Assembly (NCBI RefSeq): GCF_042100115.1
Contig: NC_091277.1
Coordinates: forward strand, 1,302,001 to 1,366,000
From: Alternaria dauci
Taxonomy: Eukaryota > Ascomycota > Dothideomycetes > Pleosporales > Pleosporaceae
Reading direction: 5' to 3'
Length of the DNA stretch: 64,000 nt
The translations under genes were made by a program, and so were the position numbers. Below the pieces are notes generated by a model. It did no database searches. It saw nothing but the letters and a program-made list of their open reading frames with translations, and was not told where the DNA came from. Of the stretch, positions 11,863 to 22,369 are shown piece after piece (position 1 is the stretch's first letter; the number at the start of each line of letters is the position of its first letter).

Positions 11863-12384
11863 CTATACAAACATCACCCCCGCAGCTCCAGCAATCGCGC
11901 CTGCGAGACCCATTTTCTTAAACCCTCTCGCCGGTGCCGCAGCGCCCGTAGCCTCTGCAGCCGCTGTCCCACTACTCGTCCCACTCCCTGTACTTTCTGC
12001 ACTGCTCGTCCTCGTTACACTCTGCGTCCCAGCGCTTGTATCGAAACTCGCACTCCTCGATGCGACAACACTCTGTATTCCACTGATTACTGTAACATCA
12101 GATGTTACTATATTTGAAGGTACCGGTGATGACGTATCGACCTCCAGACTCGGTGCCGCGGTATCTGATGTTGGGAGAGAGCTTGATGGTGTAATCACAG
12201 CGCTGTTGTCAACAGTAAAGGCATCACCCCATGTCGATGTTGGGGAGGCCGAGGGAAGCAGGTTGTCTGTTGACGTTGGTTCTGCGGGTTCGACGGAGAA
12301 GGGCTCGCCCCAAGATGATGTTTGTGCGGAGGAAATGCCGAGAAGCGAGAGGAGAGTTGTCTTTCGGAGAGAAGACTTGCGCAT
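11863..12384 (-). CDS. Small secreted Ser/Thr-rich protein, probably GPI-anchored
   Basis: Single exon of 173 residues with the ATG at 12382-12384. Basic N-terminus and hydrophobic core (MRKSSLRKTTLLSLLGISSAQ) form a signal peptide with likely cleavage after SSA. Two related motifs follow, SSWGEPFSV and STWGDAFTV, about 26 residues apart. The middle is Ser/Thr/Val-rich without Cys. The C-terminus GLAGAIAGAAGVMFV is a short hydrophobic tail preceded by a small-residue region, consistent with a GPI attachment signal. The role is probably at the cell surface. The WG-x-x-F repeat is not one I can assign to a named domain. It runs antisense and convergent to the GPI protein gene at 9.1-9.8 kb. Confidence 0.75.
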   Translation of the reverse strand: MRKSSLRKTTLLSLLGISSAQTSSWGEPFSVEPAEPTSTDNLLPSASPTSTWGDAFTVDNSAVITPSSSLPTSDTAAPSLEVDTSSPVPSNIVTSDVTVISGIQSVVASRSASFDTSAGTQSVTRTSSAESTGSGTSSGTAAAEATGAAAPARGFKKMGLAGAIAGAAGVMFV

Positions 12385-13059
12385 TTTGGGATGGTGTTAT
12401 TGAGTGTGTATGTTTCGTAGGTCTTCAGGTTTGTTGTTCTTGTTCCTTGTGATGATTATCGCTCCAACACGATACTTGAGCCTTCTGTCAGCCGCTTCGA
12501 AGATGTCGAACAACTTGTGACGAAAATTCAAGCTTTTGGTGATGGCTTCTTTTTACTTGGATGTCGAAAACCCCGGGCCCGTATCAATAGTCCGGATCAT
12601 CCCTTTCAGCCCATAAAATTGCCTTATTGAGCATGTAGTGCTCACCAGTCTGACGTGTAGTTGCAGCGCAAACAGCGGTGCGTATCGTGTTGACATGGTG
12701 GAACAACTTGTCTCACTCCTGTGATTGGCTGAGAAACCCTATAAACGAAATGTGACTGGATAGAGCTACTTAGTGTTGTTCCGTTTCGGGTCTCCGCAAT
12801 CCTGCCGCATACGAAGAGACTGCCGGACCCCGAAGTTTAGCGAAGCCGAAAGGACGCGCAACCTTCTGTATGCATCCATTGCTATCACAAGAGTGGAGCG
12901 TCTTGAGGTGAGGCTGATGGCTTGCTATGGTGGCAAATGTCAACTGAGGTACCACTTGCCCCAGCACCTTTCTGATAATGCATGTCAGTGGACAATCAAT
13001 AGCTCACGGACTGTCAACTCAATCTCAATTTGTGTAACCTCCGTATCATGAATTGGAAA
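12385..13059. other. Intergenic between two minus-strand genes
   Basis: Presumed promoter of the small GPI-type protein gene and 3' end of the Gfo/Idh oxidoreductase gene. Frames at 12770-13051 are antisense to each other and unsupported. Confidence 0.5.
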
Positions 13060-14388
13060 CTACCATTTGACCAGATCCTGCACTTGGATAGGTAGGCCAG
13101 ATTCCATGGACTTGTTTGCACCAACGCCGACTAGAACAGCATTTCCACCATCACGAATATACGCAGCCCTCTTGAAGCTGTCCTCACCCTCGTTACCTAC
13201 AATAACATCCTTTAGTAGCAGAGGGTCGCCTCCGCCATGGCCACCTTCTCCCTTGACGACATCCACCACGTACGGTTTTCCCCACAAGGGATAGACGACA
13301 ATGTTCGTCTTCTCCACGCCACCCTGTATGTAGTTGGCTTCCAGCTCACCAAGCCCTTCGCTAGTGACAGTCTCGCCGCCAGCAGAGTATCCGCCCTCGA
13401 CGACATTAATCTCAATGCGGCCCTTGCTGCCATTGAAGACGCAACGATAACCCTCCCATGGAGCATACGCATATGTATTGTACGTCATGACGGCTTTGTT
13501 CTTGTACTTGATAACCATGGAGAGATTGTCTTCAATAGTGATACCATCAGCGAAGCAGTTGCGGTCGCGAATGTAGCCATCCTCGTGCTCGGCCTCTAGA
13601 TAAAGCTTCTTTAGTTGGGCGTTTTGGTCGATGTGAATGGCAAACGGGTCATCTTTGGCAGCCTCGTTGTTGAGGTAGCGCTCGCCGAGGTTCTTCTCTC
13701 CACGTCGCTCCGCATTCTCCCTGCCATAGAAGCGCAGGCTGCCAACGCAGTAGACATTCTCCGGCTCGGTGTTCAGCCAGTAGTGTACCAAGTCAAAGTG
13801 ATGGATTGACTTGTGCATCTGAATGCCACCACTGGTGTCCTTGTTTCGATGCCACCGACGCATGAAGTCGGATCCGTGTGCGCAGTCCAGGATCCAATCC
13901 ATGTGTACGGTCGAAACCTCGCCGATGACGCCTGAGTCGATAAGTTCGCGCATCTTGGTGTGATGAGGCGCATATCGATAATTGAAGAGCACACGAACTT
14001 GCTTGCCCGTCCTCTTCTCGGCATCGATCATGGCCTGGAGCTTCTCTTCATCGATAGTCATTGGCTTCTCGGTAATGGCGTCGCAGCCCAGTTCCATGGC
14101 ACGGATGCAGTATACATGATGGAATTTGTCGATGGTGGTAACGATAACGACGTCGGCCTTTTGCTCCTTGACCATCTTATCGAAGTCTTCTGCCTTGTAC
14201 ATTGGGACGCGCTCGCCGCCCAGCTCGACCATTCGGTCGTTGGCAGCTTTCATACGCGTCTGGTTCGTATCGCATATGCCCACTACCGCAGCGACAGATT
14301 TGAAATCTTGGATGATACTTTGGTAGTAAAATGCGGATCTGACGCCCATGCCTACGATGACATAGCGCTTGACTTGAGAAGAAGGCAT
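13060..14388 (-). CDS. Gfo/Idh/MocA-family NAD(P)-dependent oxidoreductase
   Basis: Single exon of 442 residues, ATG at 14386-14388. The N-terminal Rossmann fold begins at KRYVIVGMGVRSAFY, with the nucleotide-binding Gly-rich turn, followed by VVGICDTNQTR. The conserved family motif EKP occurs in AITEKPMTIDEEK (about residues 95-107), supplying the active-site Lys. The C-terminal alpha/beta dimerisation domain follows, with the typical SGGIQMHKSIHHFDLVHYW stretch, which includes the catalytic-type His. Members oxidise or reduce sugars, inositols or their derivatives; the substrate cannot be read from sequence. Length fits the family. The gene is divergent from a fungal transcription factor across a 585-bp shared promoter that has three CreA-type motifs, suggesting carbon-source control (inference). 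Confidence 0.92.
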   Translation of the reverse strand: MPSSQVKRYVIVGMGVRSAFYYQSIIQDFKSVAAVVGICDTNQTRMKAANDRMVELGGERVPMYKAEDFDKMVKEQKADVVIVTTIDKFHHVYCIRAMELGCDAITEKPMTIDEEKLQAMIDAEKRTGKQVRVLFNYRYAPHHTKMRELIDSGVIGEVSTVHMDWILDCAHGSDFMRRWHRNKDTSGGIQMHKSIHHFDLVHYWLNTEPENVYCVGSLRFYGRENAERRGEKNLGERYLNNEAAKDDPFAIHIDQNAQLKKLYLEAEHEDGYIRDRNCFADGITIEDNLSMVIKYKNKAVMTYNTYAYAPWEGYRCVFNGSKGRIEINVVEGGYSAGGETVTSEGLGELEANYIQGGVEKTNIVVYPLWGKPYVVDVVKGEGGHGGGDPLLLKDVIVGNEGEDSFKRAAYIRDGGNAVLVGVGANKSMESGLPIQVQDLVKW

Positions 14389-14973
14389 TTTTCCTTTGGA
14401 AACTAGGCACGTAATCTAGGAGTAAAAGGCACGAGGGATTGAAGTGGTTGACTGATGTCAACAGAACTGACCGTGGAACTGCTTTTATACTACATCTTAC
14501 TGCGTGTCTACGTTGGTAGAGGGGGCAGACCACACCCATGTACCGGAACCAATGAAACATCAAATCATAGGCATCGTGACGATACTGCTGCTTGTGCTGA
14601 TTGATCGTGTCTCTCGTTGTGGGTGTTTAGGTGGAGTAGCGGAACTTGGAGAGTGTATGAGGTTAGGCTTGCCGACCCGGAAAGAGATTAGGGGTCATTA
14701 TCCCCGCACTTTACTCCAATGATAAGAGTGGGGAGGCGGAGACATCCAAATCAGGGTCGGCATGAGGCACTGCGACCAAGACACGACCAACAATGCTCAT
14801 ACATGTGTTGCGCGTAAAGATGGTGGGTCATCTTCTGGTGCGGGGTAGGCAGTAGTTTCTTCTTCCGGGACGGGTACCGCAACAACTCACCTCGTTGACA
14901 TCTTGCCTAATGCGGGTTGCGCCCGCCTCTTGCATGCTTCGAAGCAACTTTAACCCGGGGATGCCACTCGACT
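14389..14973. promoter_or_regulatory. Divergent promoter of oxidoreductase and transcription factor, with CreA-type motifs
   Basis: This region lies between the two start codons. Three matches to the fungal carbon-repressor consensus SYGGRG are visible: CCCCGC (reverse) at 14702-14707, GTGGGG at 14728-14733 and GCGGGG at 14840-14845. A GGGG-N7-CCCC inverted repeat lies around 14691-14705. Consensus matches are short and can occur by chance, so function is inferred. Confidence 0.4.
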
Positions 14974-16813
14974 ATGGAGATTGTATGGCAATCGGGCGAG
15001 AAGGTTCCGAGAAGACGGACAACTGCAGCATGCCCAACTTGTCGTGCACGCAAGAAACGGTGCTACCACATCGAGGACCGCGGAACCAGAAGCAAGGAGA
15101 ATAATTACAGAGTCGGACGACGAGTGCAAAGGCCTCGTCAAGCAACCGATACCAGAGAGTCCACCCCAAGCCCCGGTCGCGTGAGCGAATACAATCCTGA
15201 ATCCGTTCTTGTAGCTCTGTCAGAGAATACCGAACCGGGGATAAGCACTTTAGCACAGACACCTCATCTGGTAGCATCACGACCTACTCCGCAAGCTTTA
15301 GTGCCTAGTCTATCTGTCTCATGCGAGCCACTGCGCAGGCTGGCATGGTACAAGCAACACAAAATTCGCTCCGCGCCGCCGCCCTTATCTGAATCATACC
15401 GAAGGTATCTCCAAGAGGAAGGAGCATTTACTGCACTGCCCAAAACAACTACGGATGCTCTCTTGCCTTTGTACAACTCGACATTAGACGACCTCGTGCC
15501 TATTGCGGACGGCCCTGCTGTGTTCCGCCATCACAGCAACGGACACGCGTCTATATATTTGGTGAAGGCAATATGTCTCGTCGTATGCAAAATAGAGCAC
15601 GCTGCCCCTTTCTTGCGACTGACTGAGTCCGGTCCCCTGCTCGAACCTCTGGACTTTGCGTCAAAACTACTGGCCGGCCTTGATGCTGCTATCAAAGCAG
15701 ATCTTGAGCCCGACCGCATCATCAAGATTCAGATTCTGGCACTGATGCACTTACACAACGATGGACTAGCTGGCGTTGACCGCGCCTCGAATCATCTTTC
15801 ACAGGCCATCTGCGAAGCGTGGTCCATGTGCATACATCTCAAAACACCTGGAAACCCAGACGATAACGAGTGCAAGTATCTGTGGTGGTCGCTTCGAAAC
15901 TTTGATCGCCTGGGTAAACCAATCATGGCAGCTGCACCATTCTTTATCGACGATGCGGATATTGGTGTGGAACGGATACTGCCGAGCAAAGATAGCTATC
16001 GCTCCCAAATCATGGCTGTGGCACTGAGGCTCGGAGATCTAATGACCATTGCGACAAAAGCCTACAAAGCCGGCTCCACAACGATGGTCGATGGTTGTTG
16101 GGAATTTCCAGCACTTACAGAAGTTATGGGCGGAAGTGGGTTCGATGAATTTCACATGTCACATCGAGGTAAGACGCTCCCCAACTCAGTTCTCCAATTG
16201 GCTCATAGGAGTAGCATACCTGGAGACATGGTATCATGTTGCCGCCATGTTGTCTTGTCGCTACAATGGACCAGGCACTGCACAATACACTCGCCGTCTC
16301 AAGTCAGCGGACCGAGTACTTGCGATTGTCTCTCGCGAAGGGTGTGAAGGTCTCCCTCCCCTTCCACTAGTGCCTTATGCGATGTCCATGTCTACTACAG
16401 TCATCTACCGGGCATTACACGATGGCACAAGAGATATAGATACAGCAAAAGAGGACCTTGACAAATGTTGCGATGTGCTAGATGGTCTCAGCCAACGATG
16501 GACCAGCGTGAGGGGTGTGGCTAAGCTTGCAAAGCGACTTTGCAGATTGATAAGCGATGGGACGTTGAAGGGCTTACGAATTGCACATCGACCAACATCT
16601 GGTGCTACTACAGCCTCAAGATCACCTATATGCGCCAACATGAGCGCGACTGCGGACCAAGCAGGAGATTTGTACAGCGACGAAGCTTTACAAAGGCAGC
16701 TCAGTGAGATATGGCCAAGCTTCGACGCTTCGTACACTCAGATGGATTGGGCTTTCCACGACTATGGCTTTGATATGGAGTTTCCCAGTCCCTTTGATGA
16801 GTTTTCATCTTGA
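14974..16813 (+). CDS. Fungal-specific transcription factor (Zn-cluster / MHR type), zinc cluster apparently incomplete
   Basis: Two exons, 14974-16168 and 16209-16813, joined by a 40-nt intron, give 599 residues. The N-terminus has CPTCRARKKRC (about residues 20-30), which matches the first half of a Zn2Cys6 cluster, but no second Cys triplet follows before the Arg-rich NNYRVGRRVQRPRQ. The middle-homology region is recognisable: a helical segment around WSMCIHLKTPG, then KYLWWSLRNFDRLGKPIMAAAPFFIDDADI, the classic 'W-S-x-x-x-x-D-R' MHR signature, resembling FarA/FarB/CTF1-type regulators. The tail is acidic and aromatic (QMDWAFHDYGFDMEF), possibly an activation segment. I chose the ATG at 14974, since codons upstream lack an in-frame ATG. 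The neighbouring divergent oxidoreductase is a plausible target. Confidence 0.83.
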
Positions 16814-17106
16814 GATTATAGAGAGAGTGTGAAGCCATTACGGGTCACACGTTATACAAGACTACCTAACTTTGTTAGTAGAAGAGCCTAGGGATGAACC
16901 GTAGTAGATAAGGGCACAGTGCGCAAGGTGTTCGAGATCTGCAAATGCCACAAACTTCATCGCGAACGGTAGAACAAGCTGAGGGGCGAAGAGAATTGGA
17001 TGTGTAGTCTTTTGTTCTGCTAGATCATAGACATTGCCAAAGCACAAGTCAGACTTGGATTTTGTATAAGATCTCATAACTTCGTTGCTTGTGTCGTACA
17101 TCATAC

Positions 17107-18566
17107 TCAAATCGCCTGACCAACTGGTCTATTACCCAAAAACTCACCATTCTGTTCACTCCAATTCGCCTGTCCATTCTCTACGCTCGGCGGCCTATAC
17201 GCAACATACTCCTGTTGCTGAGTCTGCCCTTGTGTCTGTACATGACTCCCTACATTTCCCAAGTTCAACCCATCTCTCTTCCCCGCATCGAGTTCACTAG
17301 GTGGCGGCATCTCCCTGCCATCTATTTCCCAGACGTTGGCGTTCGTAGGCATCTCGTTACTTTCTGGTATCTTCGAATCAAGGTATTGGTGGTGCTGGGG
17401 CGGCTTCTCGTCAGAGTACCTAGGCGCTGGGGTGGAGCTGTGTAGAGCTTGCCCTGCGGCCGCGGTCCCAGCTCCAGCTCCCATTGTTGTTGCGCCTCCG
17501 AATGTCGATGTAGACGCCCATGGTGCTTGGCCTGCTGGTGTTATGGGCGACACTGGGGACATCATAGTCGTCGGTTGTGTCGAGGACAAATTGGTCTGCG
17601 TAGGGAGGGTGGTAGTGGTAGAGTACGCATCTTGTTGTGGGACATGGGCATATGCACCGTGTGTTGGTGGGGAGCGATCGGACGACGAAGACGCTGCTGC
17701 ACTGGCCTCTTTGTCGTTAATGGCTGCGGCTCTAGACTTCTTCCTTTTGTGACGCAGGAGAAGGAGGATGAAGATGCCAATTAAGGCTAGAGCTGCGACC
17801 CCTCCTACTACCACGCCAGCGATGAGACCTGTTGATGGTCCAGAGCTTGAATCCGAGGATGATGCTGCTGCTCCAGCGGTAGAGCTCGATGAAGTTGGTT
17901 CTTGTGATGCGGTGCTTGAAACCTCGTTCCTGGTTGACGATGCCCCCGTCGACGTTTGTGCAACACTCCTCGCTGTGCTGCTTGTGTCCTCTGTTGCAAT
18001 GGTGGCGGTAATCTCAGCAGCAATGCTCGTCGGATTCGCAGGCGTAGGTAAGGCATTCACCACACTACCCGCTACGCTCTCTATAATAGCCGTCGGGACC
18101 GCAACGCCGTTGCTGGACAACACTGAAGAGACATCGCCAACAATACTGGACAAAAGATCGCCAATCTGTCTCCGTTGACGCTGATGGTTTCGGTGTACTT
18201 CATCCGCGCCAATGCTACCGGCTGCATGGCAATAGTCGCTCATGTGGTTCTCTGCGATTGGACGATCTGGATGGGATACTGGATTGAACGCATGGCTGTC
18301 AAAGCATGAGACGCGCCATAGGTACTGTTCGCATAGACATGTATAGTCTGGAATGGGAGTAGTATTGCAGGGAAAATAGCCCTTGACCGCCGAAATGCAG
18401 GAAGTTATCGCACTAAATTGGCCCACGTTAGTATGTCTTCCGGCCCAACGACGTACTCGCAATTGGAATGATATAATTACATCTGCTCATGGTTCCCACC
18501 CTGGGCGGTTGAAATAATGGGCCATCGCAACGCCGGCACAAGTTTGAGCAAGACACCAAGCATCAT
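17107..18566 (-). CDS. Single-pass Cys-rich cell-surface protein (CFEM-like ectodomain)
   Basis: Two exons, 18566-18481 and 18412-17107 (intron 68 nt, donor GTAATT, branch CTAAC, acceptor TTTAG), give 463 residues. The first exon supplies a signal-peptide-like start (MMLGVLLKLVPALRWPIIS). The ectodomain has six Cys, including C34, C44, C54, C56 and C65, with the pattern YTCLCEQYLWRVSC and a last Cys in DYCHAAG; this resembles CFEM-like surface domains but is two Cys short. A Ser/Thr-rich stalk precedes one transmembrane helix (GLIAGVVVGGVAALALIGIF, then ILLLL) and a basic stop-transfer RHKRKK. The ~200-residue cytoplasmic tail is Pro/Gln/Ser-rich, with YVAYRPP near its end. The layout resembles fungal wall-stress or adhesion sensors. 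Ligand unknown. It is convergent with the transcription factor gene. Confidence 0.78.
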
Positions 18567-19219
18567 CACCTCATTTGAGAAACGTTGTTGACGGAAGAAC
18601 GGACCCGGTAGGAGAGACAGCACCATCAACGCTTTAACATACTAGCCAGAGCCTAATTCTATCAGGCTTGCGAAGTGGCAGTAACAGGGCCTCCGATTTG
18701 CTGATCCTGTAGCGGCAGAAGTGGGGACGGCCGATCCATCTATGTTATGTTCTGTTCCGAGCACCCGTCTCGCCATGGGAAACCTGTTGAATTCGATGAT
18801 GTAGGTGCGGAGGTGCGGCTTGCTGTGGCGGTGCACGTCAGGGGTTCCATGAGGTTTAACTGGTGGGGACCAGAGATGTTCCCTGCTCTAGACTCTGACC
18901 TTGTGCGCTAACGGGCCACCCTGATGACATCGCAACGTGGAGACGATAATTTGGGTCAAGATCACCGTTTGTGAGACGCGAACGCGACATGCTAGGATAA
19001 CTGACGTGTGCAGTAGTGTTACATGAGCTGCTGCACCGCCACACCTGGAGTGTTCTGGCTGCGCACTCTGCATAGCAATCAGAATTGTGATACGTGGGGT
19101 ATGGTAGAAAGTAAACTGCCGACTCCAGAACAATGCTCCGCTGAAAGAAAAGGTATTGGAGCACCGCCACAACCGTTGTCCAGGCCTTGAGATGAAAGTT
19201 GGAGACATTCGATAGGATT
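18567..19219. other. Intergenic between two minus-strand genes
   Basis: Promoter region of the surface-protein gene and 3' flank of the dynein intermediate chain gene. No gene or RNA is seen. Confidence 0.5.
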
Positions 19220-21463
19220 TCACTTCCCGTTGACACCATCTCCGTGGCCTTCCAACCGGTTTACCAGCCTCTTGACGCCACTCCACTCCTCACTGCGTGT
19301 TTGCACACCTCCAAGGTCATCGCCCACCTCAAACACAGTGACGACGCCATCCATGCCACCCACTGCAACCCTGCGTCCCTCGTTCCTCTCCCATGCCAAC
19401 TTGTTGAGACTACGGTTCATGTAGCCCAGACCGGTCGGCATGTTTGTAAACGCGCCACGCTTGCCGTCACTAGGCTTGACGGATTGAACAGGCACCTCGA
19501 CGTCAACATTGATATCCCAAACTTCGAGACTTCCCGCTCCATCAACAAGCGCAAAGACCGAAGGTTTCACAGGCGACCATCGGACGTCGTAGACGAGATC
19601 TTCACGGGCAATGTCAAGAACAGGTGTGACTTGTTGTGTAGCACCAGGAAGTGTAGGGTTGGTTGCGCCTGTGGCAGCCGGTGGGCGCACTTTCCAGAGT
19701 TTGACGCTCCAGTCAACACTGGATGAGAGGACAAGGTCGCCTAGATCGATTTGACCCTTTGCGGGATGGAAGTCGAGGCTCATGACGGGTGCGGCATGGC
19801 CAGCGTATTTTACACGACCGTCTACACCTGCCTTGGCACCAGCGCGGTCGTAGCGATGACATGGGTAGATGGTACCCTCTTCTGTGCCTGCAAGGAAATA
19901 GGTTGGATCCGATTGAGGGAAGGCAATACTGGTTACCGCCATATCGTCCGTCTTCGCTGGTGGCGGTGATGTCAACTCTAGGAACTCTTGAGGCTGTGAC
20001 AGCATATCGACAGTCCATCCACACACAACTCCATCCGTCGAGCATGAGATGATATTGTTCGCGTTCTGCGTTCCGACAATGTCTAATGAATAGACCGGGT
20101 GTGTATGACCAGAACCAGTGAGTGGCGTCTTCTGCACTGGCGCAGACTTGGCGCGAGTGTCCCAAAGCAGCACTTGCCCTGAGTATGCGCCTCCGATGAT
20201 GAGGTTGGGGTGGAACGGCGAGAACTTGGCGGTAAGGATGTCGGATTGAGCGTGAAAGATGTACTCGGGTCTGTCGTGCATGTGCATATTCCAAACTTGT
20301 ACAAGACCATCTGGGTCGTGCGGAGCGGACGGGTTCTTCGTATACGACGCAAGGACGAGTTCTGGGAACTACACAGCCTGTCAGTGTCATGACCGCGGGA
20401 CCTGGCCTCAGTTCATACCTTTGTTGAGAAGCCCAGATCCGAGATCATTCTCTTCTTGCTCCACCGCTCGTCCCAGAATTGTGCAATCTCCTTGATCCGT
20501 CGACCCTTCTTGCCTCCGCTGGAGCCGTAACCCTCATCGTCGTCGTCGACGTCTACACCACCAGTTGCGTAGTCTGCCAAGATGTCGTAGCCAAGTTGTT
20601 GGTCGAGCGCTCGTTCCAGCACTTTTGTGCTGCGCTCCACAAAGCCAATGAAGTCTTCTGAGTTCTCCACAGCCGTCAATTCTTCGTTTGTAAGGGTCTT
20701 GAAGGGAAAATTCTCGTCTGAGCCTGGTTGTGGTGCACCTTGGTCAGGCGGCTGTTGGACAGCCTTGAGCTCCTCCTCGATTTCTTTGCGTAGTTGCGCT
20801 CGAATCTCTTCGTCCCTCTCTTTCTGTCTCCGGCTTAGTCGCTTGCTCTTTGGGGACCGCGTCGGGCTCTCGTCGCGCTCTGTGTCACTTCCTCCAACTC
20901 GGCGATCCTTTGACGGGCTCCACTCTATGCTTGCTTGCACACCCTTGCTGTATGTGATGACCTCCTTCTCCTTCTTGACCTCGTTGGTGACGACGCCGTC
21001 CGTCTCGTAGACTGTGGCTAGCGGGCCCAGGGAGAGAGTCTGCATTTCCCGGTCCACCATGCCGGCAGGCGCTTGGAAGCCGGAAGAGCCTTCATTGTCG
21101 CTGCTCAGCTGTCCTGCGCTGACGACTGATGTTGGGCGGGTTGCTCGTCCTGGGCCTGCGGGTGAGCCAGGCTGTGTAGAGCCGGGTCTGCTTTCGCCGA
21201 GGATGCTGTTGATGAGGTTGGTGACGTCGGTCCTGCGGTCGAGGTCTTCGCTGCGTCTTGGTGTTGGCGAGAGGACCTGGTGTGCATGTCAGTCGCTGGT
21301 GAGACACTTGGGTAGGCAAGCCTACTTCTCCTAGCGGGCTACCGGTCATTGACTGCCTACTAGCTGACTCGGCCTTTCGCAGTTCGCGCTGGCGCTTCAA
21401 CTCGGCCAACTTGGCCTTCTTTGCGAGAATCTCATCGCGCCGTTGCTGCATTGTCGACTCCAT
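19220..21463 (-). CDS. Cytoplasmic dynein 1 intermediate chain
   Basis: Three exons, 21463-21326, 21276-20419 and 20368-19220, with introns of 49 and 50 nt, give 714 residues. The N-terminal coiled coil MQQRRDEILAKKAKLAELK is the hallmark that binds the p150Glued subunit of dynactin. A Ser-rich and basic region follows, then FVERSTKVLERAL, which corresponds to the segment near the light-chain-binding region. The C-terminal half is a WD40 propeller (for example ILTAKFSPFHPNLIIGGAYS, LVLSSSVDWSVKLW, LEVWDINVDV). The protein links the dynein heavy chain to cargo and dynactin, driving nuclear distribution and endosome transport in hyphae. The splice between exons 2 and 3 joins DLGFSTK to FPELVLASY, a conserved dynein IC stretch, which supports the model. 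It is divergent from the ATP synthase subunit e gene. Confidence 0.95.
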
Positions 21464-21904
21464 GGCTGAGACGTCGAAAGCGGGATGTTTGTTGGACTAT
21501 ATGTCGGGGTCGGTCTTGTTGGTGGCGGGCGTGGGCTGCAACTCTATTTCGGGACAATGAAAGCCTTGCCGTCTCAACTATGCCCAGAGCAGAGCAGAGC
21601 ACAGCAGAAGCAGTGGGAACAAAAGGCAGGCGCGTCGGGTGCTGCTCAACGTCGCGCCAAGCGGTGGTTCAGGGACGAGGGCACTAGCTCGCAGCCAGCG
21701 ATCCCGACCAAATCTTGCGCCAGCCAACCTCAACTTTCACAGCTCAACGCCCAACAGCCCGCATCCCGCCCCCCACGACGCCCTCGTCACGACTCTCCGG
21801 ATCCCATCCCAGCGGTGCAATTTCCACCGCCTGTCCGGACTACCTGCCATTGGACACAGACGAGCTCGATAACGGCTATCGCAACTCCTCGCACGACCCT
21901 CACC
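21464..21904. promoter_or_regulatory. Divergent promoter, dynein intermediate chain / ATP synthase subunit e
   Basis: 441 bp between two start codons. It contains pyrimidine/CA-rich leaders on the subunit e side. A frame running through it (from 21485) is a chance frame that overlaps the real subunit e exon. Confidence 0.5.
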
Positions 21905-22369
21905 ATGTCCACTTCCGTCGGTGTCAACGTACGCTCTGCCCCTCGAAAGCGGCTGCCAAGGTCGCTAAAACGGCCTTGCGGGACTGCTGCTACCTCTCAC
22001 GATGGGACAGCCAGGCTAATGGTGGTTTCTACAGGTCCTCCGATGGTCCGCACTCGGATTCGGTGTCTTCTACGGTGCCTACCACCAGCTCTCGTTATCC
22101 GCTGCCGATAGGGCAAAGGCCGCACAAAAGGAGTGGGAACACAAGGAGGCCTTGATCAGGCAAGCCAAGCAGCAATGGGCACGGGACCACCCCTCAGAAC
22201 AGCCAAAGTCATCAGGAGGTACGTCAGACCGACGACACATGTCAAAATTCCACAACACGGCCATGTCCTTGTAACACTGCAGCACGCACTGACAAGTCCA
22301 ATAGCCAAGGCGGACCCCAAAGACCCCAATGCCGACCTCAACACACTCCTCGGCATAACCGACAATTAA
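21905..22369 (+). CDS. ATP21 (TIM11): Mitochondrial F1Fo ATP synthase subunit e
   Basis: Three exons, 21905-21928, 22035-22218 and 22305-22369, with introns of 106 and 86 nt, give 90 residues. Exon 1 encodes only MSTSVGVN. Exon 2 encodes VLRWSALGFGVFYGAYHQ, which holds the membrane helix with the GxxxG motif (GFGVFYG) that drives ATP synthase dimerisation. An Ala/Lys/Gln-rich amphipathic segment follows (RAKAAQKEWEHKEALIRQAK). The protein sits in the inner membrane and shapes cristae by supporting dimer rows. Length fits fungal subunit e (about 85-100 residues). The short C-terminus DLNTLLGITDN is typical of filamentous-fungal homologues as I recall them. Confidence 0.9.

Noticed and set aside
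21485..22111. Plus-strand frame of about 208 codons between the dynein and subunit e genes
   Set aside because: It runs through the divergent promoter and the real subunit e exon 1 in another frame, and the protein is Arg/Pro-rich with no motif.
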